From Pycnopodia helianthoides (Eukaryota > Echinodermata > Asteroidea > Forcipulatida > Asteriidae): a stretch of 64,000 nucleotides of DNA. Below are positions 45,640 through 57,407 of this stretch, piece by piece. Numbering within the stretch: position 1 is the stretch's first letter; every line of letters begins with the position of its first letter. The notes below the pieces were generated by a model that ran no database searches, had not been told where the DNA came from, and saw nothing but the letters and a program-made list of their open reading frames with translations. Location of the stretch: contig CM063261.1 in NCBI GenBank assembly GCA_032158295.1, forward strand, positions 6,134,001-6,198,000, in the 5' to 3' direction. A program made the translations under genes and the position numbers.

Positions 45640-48600
45640 TGATTTTCCCGGTTTTATGCCTAACTTTGATTTACAGCTGGATGTTCGTGCCAACATGGAT
45701 TTCATTGCCCAACCTTGTCAAATTGGGGGTACTGATTTCAAAAAGTTAGGAACGATGATTTTTCAACTTCGACTTCAGTCGCCATTTTGAAATTCGAAAG
45801 GCTACCTTTCCCCCCCCCCCATTTTATTAGTTCCTATATCTCAACTTGTTAGCAAATTAGAGTAATATGGTGGCAATATCGTGCTCTTCATACCAATGCC
45901 TTACTTGCAACTAGGCCTAATTTAATTGGCCGCCATCTTGATTTGAAATGCCGCCATATCATACACTTGCGTATATCTCCATGTGAGTAACATAGAAGCC
46001 TAAAAATTGTGGCAATGCCCATGTTTATGATGTGAGAATCTAAATTAATGCGTTTCTATCATTTTTTGAGCAAATTAGTTATCATGATTGATTTTAAAAT
46101 GGCTGCCATTCCTTTTTTAATGCCGCTTACAATTTGAAAAACGTTTAATTAATTGTGATGTACTGATTGTTATCTGTTTGAAAATAAATAAATGCCACTG
46201 CATTTTAACCAACTCGGTTAGAGTTTACACTGATCTTGTTCACACAATTTTGCAGACAGTTGGTGGGTTCATGAATTAATCACAGTTGCTGTATTGTCAC
46301 ACAACCATAACTGTGTAGGTCTGAAAAAGGTCAAGCTGCAGTACATAACTTGCAGCCTCTACTAAGCTGATATTATCCGTATAATACCTAATTGGATACC
46401 TGTTCAGTTCAACAAGATATCAACATTTGCTTAGAATAGGGCCATTCCAGTTCCATCTGGGGCCTACTTGGCCTCTGGTTATACACCCAGTACCATATAG
46501 TCAAAGTATTCTTCTATCTTAACATGTCACATTATAATCATTTGTATTACCACAGTCGCTATACCTTTACAAAGTTCTGTACATGGCAAGTTATTCTTTT
46601 GGCAGGAGCAATGACTGGTACATTCGCCGCAACATCCACACTTGACAAATTCAACAATTGCCTGAAGAGCAAGTAGTTCAAGACAATTCTTGGGAAATCT
46701 GTTCAATAAGATGTTTTCTCCCGTCAATGTCATTTAGCAGTGGTATCTGCGGCTGCAGATTTTTGTACCCATTGCTGATTTATTATATGAGGTTGGATCT
46801 TTGAATTTGTAGTTTCAGTGTTCCAATAGTTGGTGGCAAACTTTCAGCTTCAAGATTGTTGGATTTGAACAACTGCCATCTCAGTTCCTTTATGGTGCAT
46901 TTACTGTTCTTGGCATACACTGTGATTCAAAGCACAGATAATGCTTTATCCACCTACTCTTGGACATACCGGCAACATATCCTCCCCAATCAGCCCTCTA
47001 GGGACATGGCAACCTAGTAGACCTTTACTTCTCTCGCTTCCAACTGCCGCGGATTTCTTCCACGTATTTCAATTGTGCGCTTTGCTTTTGCTTTTCCGGT
47101 GCAAATGACGACATTTGTATCTGGCGAATACGCATCTATGTATCCGTCAGTCTTTGACGTATAAAGCACAAGCATCGGGATCAATGTGTGCCTCCTTGTG
47201 TGAGTGCTCACAAATAATGGAATCACAAGCATCGACGACAACTGCACTCTTACAGCTTTTCCAAAGTTTTTGTTAGATTAGACTTTGCTTCATTGTGAGA
47301 CAGAAGAGGTTTACAGTGGTACTAATTTGATATGAAACTGAATCAGGTTCATACCAGCAGACCTTTTGCCACGTATCTGAGTTTCAGAATGAAACTGTCA
47401 ATGAATCTGTCAAAAATAACGCGTCCTTCATCATAACCAGGTGATCTTACGGATGCTTTGAACCAAGGTGTTCGCGAAATCAGAGCAGTATAGAATTGAT
47501 GACCTTTTTTTGATTGATTGGACAACTGCCATGGCATCGATAATGCGTACATTGTTTCGGAAGAATGTCTTCCTTTGCAGTTTCAGCAATCTCCAGATTA
47601 GATGCCAAATTCATCAGCTTGTTTGACATTTCAATGCCCTCCTTGATCATGGTTGAATTGTTGATTACTGTCGGGTGCATCTTCATTCTGTGTTAATCTC
47701 AAGTGTTCTAATCAGCTGTTCCAATGTTCGATCCACGAACAGATTTGTGAAAGGAATGCCTAATTTAGTCACTGTAAAATCACCACATGGTGAGGATCGA
47801 GCAAAACAAGCATGAAGCTCACAACTCTCGAAAGTCCTGCCGAACTGAAGACCTACCACAATACCGATATCACCGAGCAAGGCACATCACTGTGTAGAGA
47901 GCAGTAGGGGAAACGATCGCACTGTGTGTCTTTGATTCATTATCTTGCTGTTGTTACTGCATTAATAAAAATTTAGTAGCTGCTTAAGTCGGCATGATGT
48001 TGTTACAACTTTAGCTAAGAGTCATATGGAACTGTAAACTGCTCTTCTGGATGAACATTGCCAGCGACTGAACTCTTATCTTTATGAGAAAAGGATACCA
48101 TAAACCAAACCCAGTCACAATATCTCTTATTTACTGACAAGACGACCATGCTTGTCCACGGTTATAGGTTTGGCTTCAACTGATGGCGGATTTCGGAAGT
48201 TTGACCTTTGGGTTAATTAGGTCAATAGGCCAGTAGGTCACACAAGAGCGCCACCACTTATCAATATCTGTTTAGAGAGTGCACAATATACACAATGACA
48301 AATGCCAAACTAAAAAAGTACATATCATTAAAACAACACTCGGTTTGAAAAGTGTTGGAGTGGGGAAGCAGTGTTCCTCATAATTTAACAATTTCCACTA
48401 TCGAAAATGTAATTAAAAAAAAACAATAATTAAACAAGTTTTTCAAATGGGTAAAATGGCGGCCATTCTTTTGTTTAACAGGTCGCGTGAGGTTGATGGT
48501 AAATATGTACATCGGTTATAAATCATTGTTAAACATTGGCATTGCAACCATTTTTAGGCTTCTATGTTATACTCACATGCTGAGATATACGCAAAAGAGT

Positions 48601-48930
48601 ATTAAATATGGCTTGCATTTTTAAATTCAAGATGGCGGACGAACCAAATTAGTTAAAAGTAAGGCAATGGTTTTAATGGGATACCTGGTATCACAAATAT
48701 GGGTATTGCCACCGTTTTAACTCTTCTACATTGCTCACAATTTGAGATACTGGGGCAAATTTTAATTAAAAAGGCAGCCATTTTGAAATTCAAAATGGCG
48801 ACTGAAGACACAGTTGAAAAACATGGTATCTAACTTTTTTATAATCAACATTAACGAATAATATATTTCTTTTGCCGAAAATCCAGCTGGGTCAAAATGT
48901 CTGACTTTGAGAAAGTTTTTGTCTCTTTCG
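45640..48930. mobile_element. Decayed element with about 500-bp inverted arms
   Basis: The left arm (about 45650-46160) and right arm (about 48400-48900) are inverted copies. Matching landmarks include AAAAAGTTAG, CTTCAGTCGCCATTTTGAA, GGCAATACCCAT-type, AATGCCTTACTT, CCGCCATCTTGA, GCGTATATCTC, ACATAGAAGCCTAAAAAT and GAAAAAC.TGTTTAATTA. Each arm contains two to three tandem modules of about 150 bp built on GGCGGCCAT and TATCTC...TGTGAG. Between the arms lies a broken minus-strand gene (46527-47880). Outer ends and target duplication could not be fixed. Confidence 0.75.
46527..47880 (-). pseudogene. Broken CXC-domain element gene
   Basis: Minus-strand fragments occur in the order expected for a recurring uncharacterised metazoan protein family that I know from echinoderm and cnidarian genomes. 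They are KLGIPFTNLFVDRTLEQL (47.8 kb), IIDAMAVVQSIKK (47.5 kb), YDEGRVIFDRFID (47.4 kb), YSPDTNVVICTGK (47.1 kb), LRWQLFKSNNLEAE with LPPT (46.8-46.9 kb), and a C-terminal Cys-rich CXC-like segment CGCCGECTSHCSCQKN (46.6 kb). The frame shifts at least near 47.56 and 47.45 kb, and consecutive stops (TAATAA) lie at 46780-46785, so it cannot be translated. CXC segments of tesmin/TSO1 type bind zinc and DNA in other proteins. The position between long inverted arms suggests it encoded the element's own protein. The transposase superfamily is not assigned. Confidence 0.65.
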
Positions 48931-49446
48931 GGACATTTCGTACACGACCATATTCTATGTAATGTTATTCAAATTTTGTCGCATAGTATAATCACGAGGT
49001 GAAGCCTATATATTCTGCAACAATGCACGAACGAATGCATTCAATGTTTGTTTGATATTGGGCACACATAAATCCTTGTCATTTGAATATGTTCACAAAA
49101 TAGACACGGAAACTCGTCCACCACAAATACTGAAGAGAAAAAAAATCTTCTAATTAACGTTGATGACTCTCTGTGTACACCAACCATGTCCACGACACTT
49201 GCCTCGTTTGGACAAACGGGCAGGGAACGATTATTTTGGGAACAACGCTGCGAAGCGTCAAATAATTATCCCTATTGAATCCAATAATAAATTAACCCTT
49301 CCAATGGAACTAATTACAATTACGCATGCGTACAGACACTATTGGTAGCCAAACGTCGTAGAGTTGTGCACAAGGAAAACGCACAAACCCGTATGGTCAC
49401 GCCACCATCAGCCCCATACAAAAAGGGGCGATGTTGCCTCGTGTTT
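48931..49446. other. Intergenic stretch, nothing supported
   Basis: Non-repetitive AT-rich DNA between the decayed element and the GTGTGG array. Confidence 0.4.
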
Positions 49447-49713
49447 TCTGTGGGTGTGGTTTGCTGTGGTGTGGTTTTGCTGTGGTGTGTGGGTTTGCTG
49501 TGGGTGTGGTTTGCTGTGGGTGTGGTTTGCTGTGGTGCTGTGGTGGGTTTGCTGCGGGTGTGGTTTGCTGTGGGTGTGGTTTGCTGTGGGTGTGGTTTGC
49601 TGTGGGTGTGGTTTGCTGTGGTGTGGTTTGCTGTGGGTGTGGTTTGCTGTGGGTGTGGTTTGCTGTGTGTGCGGTTTGCTGTGGGTGTGGTTTGCTGTGG
49701 TTGCTACGTCATA
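49447..49713. repeat. Minisatellite, 16-bp unit GGGTGTGGTTTGCTGT, about 16 copies
   Basis: G/T-rich on plus, with units of 11 to 16 bp caused by loss of GGTGT. All frames are open on both strands (Cys/Gly/Val/Trp on plus, His/Thr/Pro/Gln on minus), giving frames of 97-155 codons that are not genes. Confidence 0.95.
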
Positions 49714-52256
49714 CTGACGAGTAATGCGTTCTTTACCAAAACCGTAAGCAACCTTGTGGGCGTCATTTTCACAGGTTTTTCTTACGAGAACTATGTTTAC
49801 AAGAAATGAAGGATTTAAATAAATACGCTCTACTGAATGCTGTTGTCCAGCCATAATTGTTGAAGTCCTTTCACCAATACGTTAACAAGACGAGTAGGGT
49901 CTATGTATCATTAACCCTTTGTGTGACAGCTTGCTGTCTAGTTACCCTCGTTCTTTTTCAGTTATAACTTTCATTAATTTGGTTCACATGCAGAGCTTCA
50001 TAGTGATCTATACTGGAATTAAGTATGTTATGCAGTATTCTACACAGCATTAATCTTCAAGTATCAAGTAATAATATTGAATGATACAGAGTTATTGAGA
50101 ACAGTTACCTTCACTGGATTTGTCCTATTTCCAATTTATCTGAATGTGTTTCTTGTTATTCCGAACACATGATTCGAACTTGGTATGCTAACATTCAATG
50201 TGCATGGTTGTTAATATATTCGACCTTTGCCTTAGAATACCAGTACCTCAAAAACAAATTTACTTCAACGATGTTTGTTACGGAAAATGCTTTGTTTGTG
50301 TTTGAAGTCTGGCGATGGGAGCCATTAAGCGCTATTTGAAGTCTACTATATGCCAGTCCGTATGGCGCGAAATACGACACTCAATCCACACTGCTCAATA
50401 CATCCTTAATATTTCCATGTATTTGTACGTGTATTCTTGAAGTTATTGTAAGTATATTCTTAAAATTAAATGTAATCGAATTTTTAAAATATTAATAAAA
50501 CATAACCCTTTCTATAAGTTAAACGCAAAAATATGCTTATTATGGCTGTTAAGTATACATAATGGTAAACTCTTGCAGCCGTTAAACACAACACATTTGT
50601 CTACGTCACTCTCTTTATAAAAAAAAAACATGACTCCAGGACTGGACGAACACTCAAAATTTACAAAATGTCATCAATCTAATATAGGTTTTCCTATTCA
50701 CTTTCGTCAACAAACAGCAAGTTTCAATTTCATGCATTCGTATTAAAGTGATTTTGCCTCTCTAGTTGAAATTGTCATTCAGTTTCACTTTAAGGCATGC
50801 GGATTTACACATCATATTCAATTAAACTTATAAGGCGTTCTTTTAGCCTTGTGAAATCAGCTTTGAATAGAAGAGTTGGCGCAACTATGTCAGCAAAAAG
50901 CTGCTGCCAATATGAATGCTGTGTCACTGGATTATTAAATTAAATTAATGTATTTTTTTAAATAGGATGACGCACAAGTACAATTGCTGACACATTAATT
51001 GAAGCTAAATGACTGTTTTGTGGAGCTTTCAACAAAAGTTTCGCGCGAACAAAAATTACTGCTTTTGTCCAAGCTGTGACGTCATATCTTTTCTTCCATG
51101 CGCGGCAGACACGTAGACTGGTGATGAACTTGAAATAAGAATTTGAATTAATGTGACTTTATTAGCTCAAGGAAACGTTATTTTGTTTGAATGGAGGTAT
51201 TTAGTAGGTATTTGGTGAGTCGTTGATCATTTCATTTTTGTGCTGCTGAATCTCACCAGGGATAATGAGAGGCTTTTCAATCGGCAGCTGCTTCTTATCC
51301 GTACCGATCTGTCAGACACAGTAGGGTCAAGTAATTCTGCTCATGTAGATGATGTTACGTTTCAAGCAATATCAAGCCCGATATGCAATGCAGATTCTTA
51401 CTTCTGTTGCTTGCTTTGTTTTCTTTATTTAGTTGTAGTAATACTTGGACGTCGAAAGAGTGGACTAATTGTTTTCACATAGCATTGGTTTGACAATCAG
51501 TACATGGAACATCACATGGATTGTGAATTTTGCAACGGTCTCATATGAAAGAAGATTCTCCACGTTTAAAGGATCCGCTATTTGACCGTATGCGATGTAA
51601 TCAGTTTGTAATATTATTATAATATTCTGTGCACAATGCATGCCAATTTATCAGCGAGATTTTACGGTTTAATATATTTATGTCATGTTTGTTCATAGTG
51701 TGTGCGTAAAAGGAGTGACTAATGATTATTTTGTCTATTCCATACAGGAAGTGTAAAAAGTCAATTGGGGCCTAATTTCGTTGTTTTTGTTGAGAGGAGG
51801 AACGACTGTTAGTAGGAGTCTGTCTTCCAAGTTTGTAATGGTGACCCATGAGTTTTATGCCAGGATAAGAAATTGACTCTTGGCGTGCTTTTGTGGACTG
51901 TGGGGGGGGGGGGGGGTATTTACAGAATGGTGCCGAATTTGAAAAATGGCAACCGAGGTATAAGAATGACGAAAAAAATGTTTGGCGGTGACCTGGAAAC
52001 ATAATTCCAGTCAGGTTTGACCAAGGGACACATCTATCTAGGTCAATAATCACGTCCATTTAGTGGCCGCAATTTCGAAAATTTACCGTCATTTGCTTCA
52101 AAGGTCAAACCTGCGACTGCCCTTCATAATGTTATAGCCAAAATCATTTTATTGGCATCCCCTTCAAGTGTGCGAAATGTCATTTCTGTGTCATAAAAAT
52201 ATATAATTCATAATTTTCAGCTATCCTATGTACTGGTCTATTATAAAACTAATAAA
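49714..52256. other. Intergenic stretch, no supported gene
   Basis: A TTAAAGTGA/TCACTTTAA pair at 50743-50793 may be a collapsed TTAA miniature element. TGACGTCA occurs at about 51077. A G run lies at 51901-51916. The 80-codon frame at 51240-51482 has a hydrophobic C-terminal stretch but no exon signals. Confidence 0.4.
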
Positions 52257-52313
52257 CTTAAATCTATTTAACTTAAATCTAATTAACTTAAATCTAATCA
52301 ACTTAAATCTAAG
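52257..52313. repeat. Short tandem repeat, 17 bp, AACTTAAATCTAATCA, 3-4 copies
   Basis: Four successive ACTTAAATCTA motifs at 16-17 bp spacing. Confidence 0.85.
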
Positions 52314-53188
52314 CATTAATCTTCTCCGCTTATTTGATTTAGTCATGTAATTTTTTTGTTCGGGCCTATATTGCAATATCTCTTCAAAGCTAATGGTAAT
52401 CGACGTCGGTCAACGCAACATTCCAGCGTAGATGAAGAGGTATGCATCCAATATTTGATGGTAATCCAGCCAAGTACAACATCTTATTCTTGAGGTCTTG
52501 GAGAATTTAGACTTTAAAATAGGGGCATATCAAGTCAACGAACTGCGTAGGTTCTAACGTGTCGCCAACGGAAATAAGATATTTGGTTATTTGTCTTTTT
52601 CACGTATTTTCATTGGAGAAATCGATAGCTGTGCTGACAACCAGATGTATACAAGAAGCGCCTCGGCAACTAAAATCCATGACTGGCCATCACAACACCT
52701 GTGCCACAAGACAAGCACGAAGCTCATTTAGCTACACAAGCAGCTCTTCAAAGTAGCTTCGAGATCACATGTATCTCTTTGAACAATCTTCCACTTACAA
52801 ATCTCATTGTCAATTTAAATTGAGGATAGATTCGGTCGCTAGGCGATGCAAACTGAAAAGGGTGCTCAAAAACAAACAACCATTCCAAAACAAACACGTG
52901 TACTTAAATGGTCCAAATGACATCAGATAAAGTATCTACCAGTGAGCACGACATACATTGCAATGACGTTACAGAATTGTTTGATTTCCTTTTCTGAATG
53001 TCAAAGTCTAGCGAGTTAACTTGCTTAAAACATTTTTGCAATCAAACATATTGAGTAAAATTCGTCAATGGATTGGAATTTGTAAGTTCTAACAAAAAGT
53101 TTCACGGTAAGTAATTTAGTGCAACAGAATGATGATGACCTAATCACAATGATCTCGGCTGCACCATATTGGATTTGTGTGTGTGTGA
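52314..53188. other. Intergenic stretch, nothing supported
   Basis: Short frames only; a 65-codon plus frame (52559-52756) has no support. Confidence 0.4.
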
Positions 53189-53341
53189 AAGGCCGTTCCC
53201 GAATTGGCGGCTACGGCTACGACTGTTGCTAAGGGTGTTGCTAAGGATGTCCTTCAACGTCCTTCAAGGATACTTCAACGCTTGATGACGCCGTGATCCA
53301 GCCGTAGCCATCACCGTAGCCGCCAGTTCGGAAACGGCCTT
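53189..53341. mobile_element. Small inverted-repeat element, AAGGCCGTTCCCGAA ends
   Basis: AAGGCCGTTCCCGAATTGGC followed by GGCTACGG on the left is mirrored on the right as AAGGCCGTTTCCGAACTGGC plus GGCTACGG. 153 bp, GC-rich. The interior has GTTGCTAAGG and CTTCAACG short direct repeats. Target duplication is not clear. Confidence 0.8.
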
Positions 53342-54236
53342 ATACAGTGCAGTCTGCAATTTGCGACGCGCGCGGCGTTTTCGCGCAATCCATTGGCTCC
53401 CCAAATGGCGAGTGAGCAGACAGTAACCGCGTATGATGTTGGTGCAAGGGGTCAAGAGTCACTTCGGGATGAGTATTGTAAAAAGAAAATATCAATTTCC
53501 ATCCTCTAGTTTTCACCATACGCCCAATTGGTATAACTCCAACGAATTTGGTAATCACTAACGAAGACGAGGCTTTTGTTTTTTCAGGAACTTTGTATAA
53601 CGTGCATCAACATGTGTGGCTTATTTCGATTACGACAGGAGGTTTGTTTGAGAAAATGCAAACAGAAACTACAGTTTTAATTGACCAAAAGTGCCCCTAG
53701 AGGAAATGGTGCACACACTAACTTGTGCCCCCTTGAAATCGACCTTAATTTCGCCGCTGTATTGTGTTCTTCTTCTCAATATTATTCATATAACAATCGG
53801 TTTTTTTTCCTCTCTAATATAATGTGTGAAGTAACTATTAATGTTTTTTTAATACAGGCAACAAACACTATCATACCAGTCATCGTTAATTTGGATAAAC
53901 CGCGTCAGCCAAGTCAGCCAAGTCAGCCAAGTCAGCCAAGTGGTTGCTTATTGTTCAAACAAAACACATTTCTTGTCATCCGCTCTTTCACAGTTGAAAA
54001 ATTGTAAAACATGCGCATTAAAGATTACTGAAAATAATAATTGTTAATAATTAAGTAGTATATTCAGAGTCACTTTAAGTATGTCCTTATGAGTAGGGCG
54101 TAAACACACAGCAATAATTTCTTAAAGATGTTTACCGGTATGCAAATTTTTGTGCAAACCGTGCTCGAGCAAAAATGTATTTCATAAACGTTCAATTGAC
54201 AGCGCGTGTACACTAATCTGCTTACAAGTAGCATGC
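53342..54236. other. Intergenic stretch with a 9-bp microsatellite
   Basis: (GTCAGCCAA) repeats four times at about 53904-53940, inside a 108-codon plus frame that has no other support. Confidence 0.45.
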
Positions 54237-54559
54237 CATTTGGGCTATAAAATGCGTTTGTTATAAAATGAATCGGTCGAAAGATGTTTTAAAAGTGAAT
54301 ACGATGACCCACACAAGAATATGCCTCGAAGTTGTGTGGTTTTCTTTTTACTTCGAGAACTAACACAGTCAACCATTTTGTGGCCCACAAAATGGTGGTT
54401 TGTGTTAGTGCACGAAGTAAAAGGTAAACCACACAATTTCAAGGCATAATTGTGTGGATCGTTATATTCTACTTTTAAACATGAATCCAATTATATTCAT
54501 TTCAAAACAAAACGCTTTGTAGCCCAAAGCGCCAAAGCTAAGGCCACGTGTCCCTTTAA
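54237..54559. mobile_element. Diverged TTAA palindrome, left end lost
   Basis: TTGGGCTATAAAATGCGTTT is mirrored by AAACGCTTTGTAGCCCAA near 54515, and TGTGTGGTTTTCTTTTTACTTC is mirrored near 54415-54440 around ATTTTGTGGCCCACAAAAT. The right tip CACGTGTCCCTTTAA ends in TTAA (54556-54559). The left tip is missing. Same family as 43636-44004. Confidence 0.8.
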
Positions 54560-55344
54560 TAGACAACGGCGTGCCAAGGGTCGTTCTGCTTATACAGTGA
54601 GTCTAGGCCCTGTACTCCACCCTTGGGATGATACACATGTACATCTCTCAATTTGTTGAGTTAACTAACAAATCCATCATGTTCACTTGTGTTGTCTAAA
54701 TAATGAAGCAATGTATCATTGTACATTGTAATCAAAAAAACTAATGTGAAGAGTACTGTGGCTATCATACCACTGGCATGCAAATAATAGTCAGTATATG
54801 TCTGGCGTGCATTTGAACGTTAGGACTGCATTGTGTGTTGTTTCTCTCACACGTTAAAGCAATGTGTATACGTTGGAACTCGAGTTCCTCCAAAATGGTT
54901 TATACTATAGAAGAAAACCCAAAGCTAGCATTTAACAAAACCTATACTATTTAGCAAAATATGATAAAGAGAAAAACCCACCACTCTAAGGTTAAGTGCA
55001 ATTTCCCCCAAGATAACCTCCATAAAAGGAGAGGATAAAATACAATAAATAAATATGTAAAAAAAAATGCCTTGGCACTATCTCAACTACCATGGTCGGC
55101 ACAGTCTACATTCTTAATGGTACGTATGCATTTTTGTCTAAATTATGAATTGGCCACGGCATTTCAGCGACGAGAAATCATCATGTATGCGTTTTTGACT
55201 CTTTCGTTGCATGCGAAATCATCATTGGCCTCTTAGAAGTGCTGTTAAAAATCGGATAAACTAAAACTAAGTTGGAATGTGGATCAAACATCATTGATAT
55301 TACATAAATTCAAGCCATGTAAAAGAGACGTAGTTTTACAGTAC

Positions 55345-55740
55345 TTATAAAGACCATGGCATCTTTAACAAGCTCTCTCCGTGTTGTTGTTTTTGGAGTG
55401 TTTTTTTTTCAAGATTTTGAAAAGACCTGCCATTGAAATTCAACACACTGGCACCAGTATAAGAACGGGTGTCAGAGCTTGCTCCAAACATTGGTTTTAA
55501 CACAGGTTGAACTTCCTTTTTTACACATGCCAATACACTGCAAAGAATAAACACCTTTTTACATTTACAAATTCTTTCATCAACATGCAAATTAGTTTCC
55601 AGCCCCTTTGACAGAACAACACCTAAGTAGGTAATGGAGTCCATTCAGCACTCAGAATGAGTCCCATGATTATGTGTTCTTAACAAACAAAAATAGTACA
55701 AGTAGTTTTACTGAGATTGAAACGCAAAAAGTGAGGTGAT
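55345..55740 (-). pseudogene. Non-LTR retrotransposon reverse transcriptase relic
   Basis: Minus-strand peptide scraps LRFNLSKTTCTIF (about 55.70 kb) and SITYLGVVLSKGLETNLHVD (about 55.63 kb) resemble the region just C-terminal to the catalytic YADD motif of LINE-type reverse transcriptases (an F..SKT segment followed by YLG.VL). Stops (TGA just before the ATG at 55644) and frame changes separate them, and downstream similarity fades by 55345. No YADD box, endonuclease or 3' tail is visible, so this is a truncated inactive copy. Confidence 0.6.
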
Positions 55741-56465
55741 AATAGTTAGCATAAAATTGCTGATATCTTGTTATAAACAGTGTTGGCTGATATCATACAA
55801 ATCGATAGCCCTGCCGGTTGAACTGTACAGCATGTGGTTAGAACAAGCAGTTTGTTTACTTAGCACTACATTGTTTGCCTGTTTGACATGTGCTTGTTTC
55901 AATGTATTTGTCCTCTGGAGTGCTTCGACGTGATGTGATGTTTTCAGTGCCTTTGACACTGTCTGTAGAAATAACATTTTAAAAGCTCCCACACTTTGGT
56001 TCAAACGTATGTATCGGAAAAAAAAAATTCAAAATCGTAACAAAGAAAAATGAGCACCTATAAATACAGACACGATCAAAATAAAGCTAGTCAGTTAATG
56101 TCATTGTAACTGGAGCACATTGTTAGTGATTTTCATATATTTCATATTCTACCAATATTTCATCTTTACTTGTAAATATGAATCAAAACAGCTTCTTGTA
56201 TATTATTTTTGCTTCTCATATTATCCACACATAATCATTGAGAGTAAAGAGCAACTTTCTATGAATGACTCCATTGTTTCGTGTAAGTATTGATCTAAGT
56301 TGTACATTAATCTGTTGTTATAACATTAAGGATGCATGCATTGAAAGTACAGCAAGTACAAGTTGTGAAAACAATGACAGCTTTTCCAACAAGTTGCTCT
56401 GCACTTTTGTCAAAAACCGATTCCCAACAAATTGTCTTACACCATGAGTAAATGATTTTATTGTC
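55741..56465. other. Likely intron of the minus-strand gene; nothing else seen
   Basis: Follows the donor site of the 56.5-kb exon in the minus direction. I could not find the next exon; overlapping short frames on both strands (55736-56004) are not convincing. Confidence 0.35.
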
Positions 56466-56471
56466 ACTTAC

Positions 56472-56582
56472 TTTTCCCGAAATGACTCGTCTGTCGTAAC
56501 ACGACGTGGTGTTGTCCTTAGGTATGCCAACTACACCGGTGAATTGCCGACTACAAGACTGATGGCGTCCAATATCCGACAT
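56472..56582 (-). CDS. First coding exon of an unidentified gene
   Basis: Reading the minus strand, ATG (56582-56580) opens 37 codons, MSDIGRHQSCSRQFTG... ending ...DRRVISGK. They are followed exactly at a codon boundary by GTAAGTGAC (from 56471), a near-consensus splice donor. The exon is rich in CpG compared with its AT-rich surroundings. Upstream (56585-56700) lie an RFX-type X-box and a CRE at promoter-like distances. The peptide has no signal sequence or membrane segment and I do not recognise the protein. The X-box suggests a ciliary gene (inference). Remaining exons should lie at lower coordinates. Confidence 0.55.
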
Positions 56583-56659
56583 CACACTAACTCACCCACT
56601 TCTCTTACATCTTTTCTTCTGCCTGACTGCTACCGGATCAAACCCCAAGCGCCGCCTTC

Positions 56660-56673
56660 GTCGCCATAGTAAC
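56660..56673 (-). promoter_or_regulatory. X-box (RFX-type) motif
   Basis: GTCGCCATAGTAAC on plus, GTTACTATGGCGAC on minus. Both orientations fit RYYNYY-AT-RRNRAC, the RFX consensus linked to ciliary genes. It lies 78 bp upstream of the ATG at 56582. Confidence 0.55.
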
Positions 56674-56684
56674 AACATTTCCTG

Positions 56685-56692
56685 TGACGTCA
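56685..56692. promoter_or_regulatory. CRE motif TGACGTCA
   Basis: A full palindromic CREB/ATF site about 103 bp upstream of the minus-strand ATG and 12 bp from the X-box. Chance occurrence is possible for an 8-mer, but pairing with the X-box and a CpG-rich start region favours a promoter. Confidence 0.45.
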
Positions 56693-57175
56693 TGTGAGGA
56701 TGAAATGACTAATTACCGGCTACCCTAGAATTCAGAAGAGAATGGGAAAGCTGAGTATAACGCATGAGTGAAACCGCCAACAACAAAGACAAAACAGCAA
56801 TTCTCCTGGCTTTCTGAACATCTCTGGTTCGAACAAACATCCAAAGGAAGAAATTAGTATTCTTTTTTTTCTGAAATTGATATTGGTGTAAATTGTGGCA
56901 TCCTAGCTTGATTGATGTACCGTATTGGTTTATCCGAGAGTGCCATTTTCCCTTGTGTAATGGGAACTGACCATCGGCATATTCCTTATTTTCACAAGGT
57001 TTATTACTTTTTGTTGATAGAATCTTGTGTTGATGCTTGAGATAAATTTGTTGTATGCAAGTGAGAACTTGCTAAAGGAGCTGTACAACAATAAAGGACA
57101 CAAGTAAAGAGACGTCGTCTTCCCTGCCCTAATCCACACAAATGCCTAGTTGACTATAATAAACATTTTTTGTAC

Positions 57176-57355
57176 AGGCGGAATGAGTACCGACAAACAT
57201 GTTTTCGTGTAGAAGAAGTTAGACTTGCAATTTTTATTTACGTTCAATGTATACGCCATGGCGATCTCATTTCCTTTAGTTTTCTCATAACGTGTGGTAT
57301 TCCTGTCTATCTCAATATGCACAAACCCTGTCGACTAATTCGAGCAATAGTTTAA
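57176..57355 (+). CDS. Possible terminal exon, unknown protein
   Basis: An acceptor-like CATTTTTTGTACAG ends at 57177, with a branch-like TTGACTATAATAA upstream. The following frame runs NEYRQTCFRVEEVRL... through a hydrophobic stretch (ISFSFLITCGIPVYL) to TAA 57353-57355. AATAAA occurs at 57402-57407. The first one or two bases depend on the exact splice point. No family recognised and AT-rich codon use, so chance remains likely. Confidence 0.2.
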   Translation, partial: RRNEYRQTCFRVEEVRLAIFIYVQCIRHGDLISFSFLITCGIPVYLNMHKPCRLIRAIV

Positions 57356-57407
57356 TTAGATTGTTTTTAAAAGTTCATTCATAAAAAAAACACTAATTTA
57401 CAATAAA

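Noticed and set aside
48195..48245. TGACCT/AGGTCA half-sites like a nuclear receptor element
   Set aside because: Three loosely spaced hexamers in decayed element sequence are expected by chance.
49342..49854. Cys/Gly/Val-rich plus frames and a His/Thr-rich minus frame
   Set aside because: A simple 16-bp G/T array open on both strands.
50743..50793. TTAAAGTGA...TCACTTTAA as a TTAA element
   Set aside because: Only 51 bp with 9-bp arms; too short to separate from chance.
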